6,514 nucleotides of DNA from Anaerolineales bacterium (lineage in GTDB: Bacteria; Chloroflexota; Anaerolineae; Epilineales; JAANWY01). The DNA is taken from contig JAANWY010000255.1 in the NCBI GenBank assembly GCA_018263655.1, positions 1 to 6,514 of the forward strand, read 5' to 3'. The translations under genes were made by a program, and so were the position numbers. Under the pieces are notes generated by a model, which did not search any database, had not been told where the DNA came from, and worked only from the letters and a program-made list of their open reading frames with translations. Every line of letters begins with the position of its first letter. Positions within the stretch are counted from its first letter, which is position 1. Positions 1 through 5,236 of this stretch are shown in pieces.

Positions 1-110
1 GTCCTGAGTTCATCGAAGGGGGTGCGGCTTGTTCGAAGAACCGTCGCAAACCCGCACCCTTCGATACGGTCTCCACTTCGTTTCGACCTACTCAGGATGC
101 TAGTCCTGAT
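1..110. repeat. Structured dispersed intergenic repeat, left edge
   Basis: This gene-free stretch is dense in inverted repeats. The segment 12-27 (ATCGAAGGG, two extra G, then TGCGG) pairs with 52-65. TCAGGA at 92-97 pairs with TCCTGA at 104-109. Its opening GTCCTGAG...TCGAAGGG is the reverse complement type of the CCCTTCGACAGGCTCAGGAC unit at 6438-6457. The part at about 60-97 (CTTCGATACG...CTACTCAGG) corresponds, inverted and with mismatches, to 6474-6510. The window is therefore bracketed by oppositely oriented copies of one repeat family. No open reading frame here looks like a gene. Confidence 0.65.
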
Positions 111-123
111 ACCTCCTGAACGG

Positions 124-357
124 TTACTCAGAAGCTTCTCCTACCGCTTGATTGAGTGCCTCCACAAACTCTCTCACGTCGGCCCGATGGTTGACGGCCG
201 CAGTCCTCAAGGTCTCGAACCGGGCAAACGTGCAGCCGAGACAATACATTCGATACCGAACAAATACAGCAGCAGCATCAGCCCCCTGCGCAAGTGCGTC
301 AGCGATATTAGTATTGGTAGAGAACCTCGGTCTTTGCCCGGCCGGCGATGGGGTCAT
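124..357 (-). CDS. DUF1858-type redox-disulfide small protein
   Basis: This is a 77-residue soluble protein of the DUF1858 type, also described as the hybrid-cluster-protein-associated redox disulfide domain. The diagnostic core is MYCLGC at residues 37-42, with Cys39 and Cys42 forming a CxxC pair, followed by FARFETL and a C-terminal helical stretch ending in EALNQ. The length equals a single free-standing domain, with no signal peptide or membrane segment, so it is probably cytoplasmic. Known relatives sit beside hybrid cluster protein or form the N-terminus of Fe-S repair (ScdA/RIC-like) proteins, which suggests a thiol or Fe-S role under NO stress. That role is inferred. The ATG at 357 is preceded by GAGGG about 10 nt upstream. 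A predicted transcription start near 385 would leave a leader of about 27 nt. Residues 3-10 are encoded by one arm of a perfect 24-bp inverted repeat. The gene diverges from the octaheme cytochrome gene and has its own FNR-type box. Confidence 0.82.
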   Translation of the reverse strand: MTPSPAGQRPRFSTNTNIADALAQGADAAAVFVRYRMYCLGCTFARFETLRTAAVNHRADVREFVEALNQAVGEASE

Positions 358-486
358 GGCATAACATCCCTCAATTCAACGGTGTACTCTAATTTTACCA
401 GGGTTGGGCACCTGCGTCCTTGATGTAGATCAAAAAGCAATCAGCCTGACCAATTTTGCCAACCATCGCCGGCCGGGCAAAGACCG
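328..486. repeat. Perfect 24-bp inverted repeat around promoter
   Basis: The arms at 328-351 (starts CGGTCTTTGCCC) and 463-486 (ends GGGCAAAGACCG) are exact reverse complements over 24 bp. Identity stops abruptly on both sides. The 111-bp core (352-462) contains the DUF1858 start codon, its ribosome binding site, a -10 element and a perfect FNR-type box. The left arm is coding (PSPAGQRP of the DUF1858 protein). The right arm lies in the untranslated region before the cytochrome gene. Such arms could be invertase recombination sites or the scar of an inverted duplication. The repeat is certain; its role is not known. Confidence 0.85.
392..433 (-). promoter_or_regulatory. FNR/DNR-type box and -10 element for the DUF1858 gene
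   Basis: TTGATGTAGATCAA at 420-433 is a perfect FNR-family palindrome (TTGAT-N4-ATCAA). Reading the minus strand, TAAAAT lies at 397-392. The box centre (426.5) is 32 bp upstream of the hexamer centre (394.5). This puts the expected start near 385 and the box at about -41.5, the class II activator position. No good -35 element is visible, as expected for an activator-dependent promoter. The geometry points to the DUF1858 gene rather than the cytochrome gene, whose start codon is about 270 bp away on the other side. Confidence 0.75.
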
Positions 487-557
487 TTGCTGCCCCCAAG
501 TGGGTGGTCAAGAGACCGGCTGTCGAGTGGATGACCGAACGCCGGATGACATCAACG

Positions 558-585
558 TTGACAAGATTTACACCGTCGATATAAT
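558..585 (+). promoter_or_regulatory. Near-consensus sigma70 promoter for the cytochrome gene
   Basis: TTGACA at 558-563 and TATAAT at 580-585 both match consensus exactly and are separated by 16 bp. The predicted transcription start is near 592, which leaves a leader of about 107 nt before the ATG at 699. A perfect 10-bp palindrome, TCAACGTTGA (552-561), overlaps the -35 hexamer and could be an operator through which a repressor restrains this otherwise strong promoter. The operator role is inferred. Confidence 0.65.
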
Positions 586-620
586 ATGGCTCAATGTCCT
601 ACGCTGGTGAGCTGTCCCTC

Positions 621-651
621 GGCCCTCTACCGTTCACGGGTGGAAGAGGCC
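621..651 (+). other. Leader hairpin candidate in the cytochrome 5' UTR
   Basis: GGCCCTCT (621-628) can pair with AGAGGCC (645-651) with one bulged base. A small inner stem CCG-TTCA-CGG lies at 630-639. It ends about 33 nt before the Shine-Dalgarno sequence GGAGGAG (684-690), so it does not occlude it. It may only protect the 5' end. No riboswitch class is recognisable. Confidence 0.3.
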
Positions 652-698
652 AAGGTTGTCATCGCACCCATGCCGTACTTCTTGGAGGAGATGAAATC

Positions 699-2240
699 AT
701 GTTCAACAAGACTTCGATCCGACTGGCCATTCTCGGCATTGTAACTGTGCTGTTGGTCCTGGTATCGTTACATCCTCAGGCGACCCCGCCGGCCTATGCC
801 CAGGAGGGAGAAGGCGCCCAAGAGGGCGAGAGCGAATGCGTGGCCTGTCATTCAGAGGAGACGCCAGGCATCGTTTCTCAGTGGCAAGCCGGCGCGATGG
901 GACAGGCCGGCCTCGATTGCACAACCTGTCACGGCTCCAACCACCAGGATGCCACGGATGTGGCAGAGGTTCAGCTGCCTACACCAGACACCTGCGGCCA
1001 GTGTCATCCCGACCAAATTGAGCAATACCGGGACGGTAAACACGCCCTGGCTTGGGCCGCCATGAAGGCCATGCCCATGATAGCCCATCAACCCCTCACA
1101 GTGACTGGTCCGGAAGGATTCAAGGGGTGCTCTGGCTGCCACAAGATCGGTGAAAAGTCGGCCGAGGAGATCCAGTCAGATGAGTTCCACTACGGCACGG
1201 GGAGCTGCGATTCCTGCCACACACGTCACAGCTTCTCCATCGCCGAGGCACGCGATCCCCGAGCGTGTCAGACCTGTCATATGGGATTCGACCACCCTCA
1301 ATGGGAGATGTGGTCTACGTCCAAACATGGCACCATCTGGCAAGTCGAGGGGGATACCGGACGCGCGCCCACGTGCCAGACATGCCACATGGCCGACGGC
1401 GATCATGGCGTGATGACGGCCTGGGGCTTCCTGGCGCTGCGCGTGCCGGAAAAGGACGAGGATTGGTGGGCTGATCGGGTAGAAATCCTCAAAGCTTTGG
1501 GAGTGCTGGACGAGAATGGCGAGGGTACTGAGCGGCTGGAGGCAGTCCAGGTGGCCAAGGTGGCCCGGCTGACCGAGGAGGGCTTTCGGGCCGAGCGCGA
1601 GGAGATGGAGGCCATCTGTGCCGATTGCCACGCCGCCGGCTTTGTAGCCGAGCAACTGGCAGCCGGCGACAATATCATCCGCGAGACCGATAAAATAATG
1701 GCCGAAAGCATCCGAACCGTCAAGGCGCTCTACGATGAGGGACTGCTTACGGTGCCCGAGGGATGGAAATATGCTCCAGACCTGTTGCAGTTCTACGAGG
1801 CTCAGAGCAGCATCGAGCAGGAACTGTGGGTCATGTTCCTGGAGTACCGTAACCGAGCCTTCCAAGGGGCTTTCCATGCCAACCCGGATTACATGCACTG
1901 GTATGGCTGGGCGGCCATGAAGGAGGGCTTACAGAGGGTCAAGGACGAAGCAGCCCGGATTAGAGCTGAAGCGGCGGCCGAGGTTGAACAAGAAGCCACG
2001 CAGGACAAGATCGCGGCGGCGCAGCAGGAGGCTGCATCAGCCCAACAGCAGATCAGCACCCTGCAAAGCGGTCTCGACCAGGCGACGAGTGATGTGGATA
2101 AGCTATCTGCCGAGAACGAAAAGCTACAGAATGAGATCTCCGCCGCTGGGGGAGCGCACCCTATCGCTTGGGGGGCGATTGTGGTTGGCCTGGTCGCTCT
2201 GGGGATGGGAGGCATTGCCTTTTTCCGCCAACAGGGATGA
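699..2240 (+). CDS. Membrane-anchored octaheme cytochrome c, hydroxylamine oxidoreductase-like
   Basis: This is a 513-residue exported cytochrome with eight CxxCH haem sites, at residues 47, 74, 99, 144, 170, 190, 226 and 307. Their number and spacing fit the HAO/octaheme nitrite reductase superfamily. An N-terminal hydrophobic segment (about 8-24) ends in AYA, a plausible signal-peptidase site after residue 34. CHMADGDH at 229-236 places an Asp-His pair (235-236) where HAO-type enzymes carry distal catalytic residues. NPDYMHWYGW (395-404) has two tyrosines in the region after the last haem, where oxidising HAOs have their cross-linking Tyr. Which one aligns, if either, I cannot tell, so the direction (hydroxylamine oxidation or nitrite/NO reduction) is open. 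The C-terminal part is unusual: an Ala/Glu/Gln-rich coiled coil (about 410-482) and a transmembrane helix (about 488-508) would tether it to the outer face of the membrane. The ATG at 699 is chosen over in-frame starts upstream because GGAGGAG lies 8 nt before it and the signal peptide follows at once. Confidence 0.9.
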   Translation: MFNKTSIRLAILGIVTVLLVLVSLHPQATPPAYAQEGEGAQEGESECVACHSEETPGIVSQWQAGAMGQAGLDCTTCHGSNHQDATDVAEVQLPTPDTCGQCHPDQIEQYRDGKHALAWAAMKAMPMIAHQPLTVTGPEGFKGCSGCHKIGEKSAEEIQSDEFHYGTGSCDSCHTRHSFSIAEARDPRACQTCHMGFDHPQWEMWSTSKHGTIWQVEGDTGRAPTCQTCHMADGDHGVMTAWGFLALRVPEKDEDWWADRVEILKALGVLDENGEGTERLEAVQVAKVARLTEEGFRAEREEMEAICADCHAAGFVAEQLAAGDNIIRETDKIMAESIRTVKALYDEGLLTVPEGWKYAPDLLQFYEAQSSIEQELWVMFLEYRNRAFQGAFHANPDYMHWYGWAAMKEGLQRVKDEAARIRAEAAAEVEQEATQDKIAAAQQEAASAQQQISTLQSGLDQATSDVDKLSAENEKLQNEISAAGGAHPIAWGAIVVGLVALGMGGIAFFRQQG

Positions 2241-2405
2241 TGGACACGTTCGCGCGCCGGGCGTCGGCGCAGTACAACGATTTGATCGTCACGATCGGCG
2301 TTTGCGATGCACAATTCCCGTAGAGGATGTCGATGATGTCGGGGTGGAATCGGATATATTCATGGGTCAATTTATCACGTTATCACGGTTGGGCGAGTTG
2401 TCAAC

Positions 2406-3482
2406 TCAATCGAGGGGAGTCGATCTGCGACTGACGTACGCTGTGTTCGCCAGAAAAAGCAACACTGCGAATACGTTGAACATCCCGCCCCACTGACGGG
2501 CCGGCCACCATCCCGCCAGGTCCCCCAAGATGCGCAGGGCCAGCGAGGCATGCAGTAGGCCCAGGTGCGTATAGAAGACTGGGTGAAAGGCAAGGGGCAA
2601 ACCCAGCACTGCCGGCAGGATGACGGGCGCGTGGCCGAAGATCATGGCGAAGGCGAAGCCGAGAAAGACGGTATGTAATATGGCGTCGTAGTGGGGGCCG
2701 GCCATCACCCCGCCGTTCAGCAGCGTGAGGACGCCGCCCAGCGCTAACCATACATAGCCCGAGAGCAGACACACGGCGATGAAGCGGGTCAATCCCGTCT
2801 GCCGCACCGTGCGCCGGGCGATATCGTAGCGCAGCAACCAGAGTGCCAGCACGATCATGCCTAGCCCGACCAGGCGCGTTCCAACATCGAAGGCCACTGT
2901 CGTGAGGATGTATCCGGCCAGGAGAACGCCGGCAGCGCCTAGAAAGGCGAGGCGCGTGTTCCTCGACAGGCGCGACAGCCGAGCCAGCTCCAGCCGTTCT
3001 CCGGCGATGGTCAACACCAGGAAGCCCGCCCACCAGTGCACGACGCTGTAGATGGGCTGGCCGGCAAGCCAGAGCCCGTTACCCACGAGCCAAGCCAGCG
3101 CTCCCCACCCCATGGTGATTGTGAAGAGGGCCGGCTGCTGGCGAACGATGACAGCGAAGATGGCGATCAAGATTAGACTGCCGAGGGTGATGAGGACCGG
3201 ACCGATTGGGGCCAGCGGGCCGGCGATCAGTGCCAGCGCGCCAAGTCCGGTTAGTGCTGGTGCGGCGTACATCCAACGGCGGCGCAGGGCGACAGCGCGC
3301 TCCAGGCTGATGAGCGTGCCCAGAAAGCCAGATACCATCAGGGGGCCGTGAGCAATCGTCAGGTTGGCGCTCAAGGCGGGAAGTGCCCAGCCGAGGCGCA
3401 CGAGGCCGGCCCACATCGCCGCCAGCAGCGCGAGCATCGCCGGGGCCATCAAAGGGAAGTGAATACGTGAGCGAGCTATCAT
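2406..3482 (-). CDS. Polytopic membrane protein, NnrS-like
   Basis: This is a 358-residue, almost entirely hydrophobic protein with about 10-12 predicted membrane helices. Histidines recur in or beside helices: H45 in AHGPLMVSGFLGT, H149 in HWWAGF, H270 and H284 in a HTVFLGFAFAMIFGHAPVILP segment, and H300, H306 and H311. The pattern resembles NnrS, a haem- and copper-containing membrane protein of the NO response in denitrifiers. It is also weakly reminiscent of haem-copper oxidase subunit I folds. The assignment rests on pattern and on its NO-themed neighbours, not on alignment, so the role (NO tolerance or metal/haem handling) is inferred. The ATG at 3482 has AGGAGA about 8 nt upstream. 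It lies downstream of the HAH-motif membrane protein gene on the same strand, separated by a 205-bp repeat element, and may be cotranscribed. Its 3' end converges on the cytochrome gene. A 13-bp palindrome (GAGTTG-T-CAACTC, 2395-2407) overlaps the stop codon. Confidence 0.6.
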   Translation of the reverse strand: MIARSRIHFPLMAPAMLALLAAMWAGLVRLGWALPALSANLTIAHGPLMVSGFLGTLISLERAVALRRRWMYAAPALTGLGALALIAGPLAPIGPVLITLGSLILIAIFAVIVRQQPALFTITMGWGALAWLVGNGLWLAGQPIYSVVHWWAGFLVLTIAGERLELARLSRLSRNTRLAFLGAAGVLLAGYILTTVAFDVGTRLVGLGMIVLALWLLRYDIARRTVRQTGLTRFIAVCLLSGYVWLALGGVLTLLNGGVMAGPHYDAILHTVFLGFAFAMIFGHAPVILPAVLGLPLAFHPVFYTHLGLLHASLALRILGDLAGWWPARQWGGMFNVFAVLLFLANTAYVSRRSTPLD

Positions 3483-3523
3483 GGCATGAATCTCCTGTGT
3501 AGAGACTTACAGCATTTTAAGGT

Positions 3524-3539
3524 GACGCCTGGTGGCGTC
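3524..3539. other. Short perfect hairpin upstream of the NnrS-like gene
   Basis: GACGCC-TGGT-GGCGTC is a perfect 6-bp GC-rich stem with a four-base loop, about 42 bp before the NnrS-like start codon. No T-run follows on the minus strand, so it is a poor intrinsic terminator. It could be an operator or an mRNA stem in the HAH-protein/NnrS-like intergenic spacer. Confidence 0.35.
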
Positions 3540-3567
3540 GACCGATAATGGATTACGGCTGACGGCT

Positions 3568-3772
3568 GAATAGCTTGACAATGTCACACATGTCACATTT
3601 TGCTGGTGTGGCTGGTCTCCCGACCTTTGATCGCCGAAGGTCTCCTGCCTGTGCGTCGCACGCAGACAGGCCTGACCGAGGCGAAACGGGCCCTTCGTCA
3701 GGCTCAGGACGCCGCTCGGTCGGGAGACCTTCGCCCAACGTGGGGCGGTAATGTGACATTGTCGAACTATTC
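3568..3772. repeat. 205-bp element with 21-bp terminal inverted repeats
   Basis: The left end (3568-3588, GAATAGCTTGACAATG...) and the right end (reverse complement of 3752-3772, GAATAGTTCGACAATG...) match at 19 of 21 positions. Inside lie nested palindromes. GGTCTCCCGACC (3614-3625) is the perfect complement of 3718-3729. CGAAGGTCTCC (3635-3645) is the perfect complement of 3723-3733, so the right arm has two competing partners. A GCCTGT...ACAGGC stem sits at about 3648-3671. Positions 3691-3719 match the CTTCGACAGGCTCAGGACGCCGC repeat of the right window edge. A tandem 9-bp duplication (ATGTCACAC/ATGTCACAT) lies at 3581-3598. There is no coding capacity, so this resembles a MITE-like or composite palindromic element. 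Its right end overlaps the stop codon of the HAH-motif gene. Confidence 0.7.
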
Positions 3773-4232
3773 ACTGTTCTCGCTGTCGCTTGCGCTTGAG
3801 CCAGGCGGCGCGAGAACTCTGCGGCATGTAGACACGATCCCAAATGTTGTAGACAAAGAGCGCAATGGCTAGAAATTGGAGTGCGCCAGATAGGGTCAGC
3901 AGGACTTGGGGAATCGGGCTGTGACGCAAGCCGAGCCACGGCTCAGCGACGATGCGGAGAATTAGGCCGGCATTCAGGATGAGTAGCGCTGCAATGGCAC
4001 GCTGTTCAGTGTAGCGGGTCTGCTTTGGCCGTGGGAACATCCAATCGCTGACCCCCATGATGAGATGGGTGATGAACCCGACGAACATAATGTGGGCATG
4101 GGGTGTGATGAAGACCCGCCACATGGGCCACAGCCCGAATGCCTTGAATGCCAGGAACACGCCCCCCAGGCCGCCACCGATCAAGAACCAGGCGAACCCG
4201 GTCTTCAGAAACCAGCGAGGAACACGTGTCAA
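3771..4232 (-). CDS. Small four-helix membrane protein with HAH motif, haem-copper oxidase subunit I-like
   Basis: This is a 153-residue protein with four predicted membrane helices (about 10-30, 46-66, 78-98 and 108-130) and a basic C-terminal tail. The segment TPHAHIMFVGFITHLIMGVSD (from residue 43) carries His45, His47 and His56. It resembles haem-ligand helices of cbb3/NorB-type haem-copper oxidase subunit I, but the protein is about a third of that length, so it is not an oxidase by itself. Related short proteins are usually annotated as cbb3-like or hypothetical. The start is a TTG at 4232, chosen because a perfect GGAGGT lies 6 nt upstream and no ATG fits. Upstream are an FNR-type box and a -10 element, so it probably heads a transcript that continues to the NnrS-like gene. 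The last codons abut a repeat element whose terminal repeat contributes two bases of the TGA, so the C-terminus may have been altered by its insertion. Confidence 0.72.
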   Translation of the reverse strand: MTRVPRWFLKTGFAWFLIGGGLGGVFLAFKAFGLWPMWRVFITPHAHIMFVGFITHLIMGVSDWMFPRPKQTRYTEQRAIAALLILNAGLILRIVAEPWLGLRHSPIPQVLLTLSGALQFLAIALFVYNIWDRVYMPQSSRAAWLKRKRQREQ

Positions 4233-4267
4233 GGAAGCACCTCCACTTCCGCCAAAAAGAAACCCGC

Positions 4268-4282
4268 TGTGAATTTATCACA
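4268..4282. promoter_or_regulatory. Inverted repeat TGTGA-N5-TCACA over the -10 region
   Basis: TGTGAATTTATCACA is a perfect 5+5 inverted repeat with a 5-bp centre. It covers the -10 hexamer (4272-4277) of the FNR-type promoter. The half-sites look like those of CRP, but CRP uses a 6-bp spacer. Its position over the -10 element suggests a repressor operator if it is functional. Confidence 0.4.
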
Positions 4283-4313
4283 GGAGGCTGTTGGTGTCTT
4301 TGATCTAGGTCAA
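4272..4313 (-). promoter_or_regulatory. FNR/DNR-type box and -10 element for the HAH-motif gene
   Basis: TTGATCTAGGTCAA (4300-4313) matches the FNR/DNR family palindrome TTGAT-N4-(A/G)TCAA. On the minus strand TAAATT lies at 4277-4272, with box centre 4306.5 and hexamer centre 4274.5. The 32-bp spacing is identical to that of the DUF1858 promoter. The expected start is near 4265, about 33 nt before the TTG start codon, with the box at about -41.5. The identical layout argues that one class II activator drives both, most simply the regulator encoded just upstream. Confidence 0.75.
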
Positions 4314-4419
4314 ACGCAGTAGGTGACAATCCAGATGTCGCGCGATAGCTCCTTGCAGCGCTATTCCACCTCGAAGAAGGGCATCGAGAGGGCGCCGGCT
4401 GTGCTTGTCGTCCTGAGTG

Positions 4420-5121
4420 CTAAGAGTTATCTTCCTCCAAATCCTCCGCGATGAGAACTAATCCGTGCGGATGGGTGATGGTGATTTCTTCGCGGCCGGC
4501 TTCTACGATACCGTCGCGCCGCCACCGGCTGACGGTGCGGCTGACGGTTTCGAGCGTCGTGCCCGTCATCTCGGCCAGATCCTGACGGGTGATCGGCATA
4601 TCGATGCGGACGCCTTCGTCAACCGGGACGCCAACCTGATCTGCCAGCTTCAGCAGCATACGGGCCAGCCGGCGCTCCACGCGCTCCGCCACCAACTGGC
4701 GCACCTGCTCCTGTGTCTCCATCATCCGCGTCCCCATGACGCGGATGATGCTAAATGCAATGTCGGGGTACCGGTGCACGATTTGACGAAAGGTCTCGCC
4801 GGAAACGCTCAGCACAGTGACGTCGGTCTGGGCCTGAGCGGTGGCTGGGTACTTCTGGCCAACCAAGGAGGCGATACCACCGAAGGTTTCTCCCGCTCCG
4901 AATACCTGCAGGATGACGGCTTGGCCGCCCGCGGAATGCTTGATCAGCTTGACCTCGCCGGTCTGCACGAGGTACAGCCGGTGGGCGATATCTTCTTCGA
5001 AGAAGATATAGTCGCCGGCTTGATGCGTGGATTGGATAAAGAACCGGCCGATATCGGCCAGGGTGGAGGCCGGCAACGCCGCGAACATCGGTGCGCGCTT
5101 GAGGGTTTCGCTGCGATCCAT
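4420..5121 (-). CDS. Crp/Fnr-family transcriptional regulator, Dnr/NnrR-like
   Basis: This is a 233-residue regulator with an N-terminal cyclic-nucleotide-binding-like beta-roll (about 10-125), a dimerisation helix (about 130-160) and a C-terminal winged helix-turn-helix (about 165-225). The recognition helix TTLETVSRTVSRW (from 188) carries Glu191, Ser194 and Arg195. This is the ExxSR pattern by which FNR-type proteins read TTGAT, and it is unlike the CRP pattern. There are no cysteines at all, so it cannot carry an FNR [4Fe-4S] cluster. The Arg-Ser pair that CRP uses for cAMP is not evident in GETFGGIASL. A haem- or NO-sensing Dnr/NnrR-like activator is the best inference. The ATG at 5121 has AAGGGGA about 7 nt upstream. 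An in-frame ATG at 5139 has a weaker AAGAAG and would add six residues. The gene lies upstream of, and on the same strand as, an FNR-type box and two membrane protein genes, its likely targets. No TTGAT box precedes the gene itself. Confidence 0.88.
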   Translation of the reverse strand: MDRSETLKRAPMFAALPASTLADIGRFFIQSTHQAGDYIFFEEDIAHRLYLVQTGEVKLIKHSAGGQAVILQVFGAGETFGGIASLVGQKYPATAQAQTDVTVLSVSGETFRQIVHRYPDIAFSIIRVMGTRMMETQEQVRQLVAERVERRLARMLLKLADQVGVPVDEGVRIDMPITRQDLAEMTGTTLETVSRTVSRWRRDGIVEAGREEITITHPHGLVLIAEDLEEDNS

Positions 5122-5236
5122 TCGTTTGTCCCCTTGCATCTTCTTGAGCCAGACGAGTCTATTAGTACCTTATCGATCAGACCCTTGCACAAAAAGCAAG
5201 AATTTCGGGTCCGGTAAGCAAACTCAACTGTTCGGC

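Noticed and set aside
404..610. 68-codon open frame on the plus strand between the divergent genes
   Set aside because: It spans the FNR box, an inverted-repeat arm and the promoter, has no ribosome binding site and resembles no known protein.
594..698. In-frame upstream extension of the octaheme cytochrome
   Set aside because: The extra 35 residues would precede a clear signal peptide and lack a ribosome binding site, whereas the ATG at 699 has GGAGGAG 8 nt upstream.
1176..1898. 240-codon open frame on the minus strand
   Set aside because: It is the antisense shadow of the octaheme cytochrome, with no recognisable domain.
2241..2405. Terminator between the convergent cytochrome and NnrS-like genes
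   Set aside because: Only weak stems are present (GATCG-TCA-CGATC near 2284-2296 and the palindrome at 2395-2407), with no T-run on either strand.
2401..3033. 210-codon open frame on the minus strand
   Set aside because: It is an alternative frame inside the NnrS-like gene, rich in Arg and Pro as typical of out-of-frame GC-rich reading.
3575..3587. TTGACAATGTCAC as a third FNR-type box for the NnrS-like gene
   Set aside because: The half-sites are 3 bp apart instead of 4, and the sequence is part of the terminal repeat of the 205-bp element, which explains it better.
4314..4419. Terminator or small gene after the Crp/Fnr gene
   Set aside because: An ATAGC/GCTAT stem at 4345-4364 has no T-run, and no frame of useful length with a ribosome binding site is seen.
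4465..5217. 250-codon open frame on the plus strand
   Set aside because: It is antisense to the well-supported Crp/Fnr gene, and its His/Gly/Asp-rich composition matches no fold.
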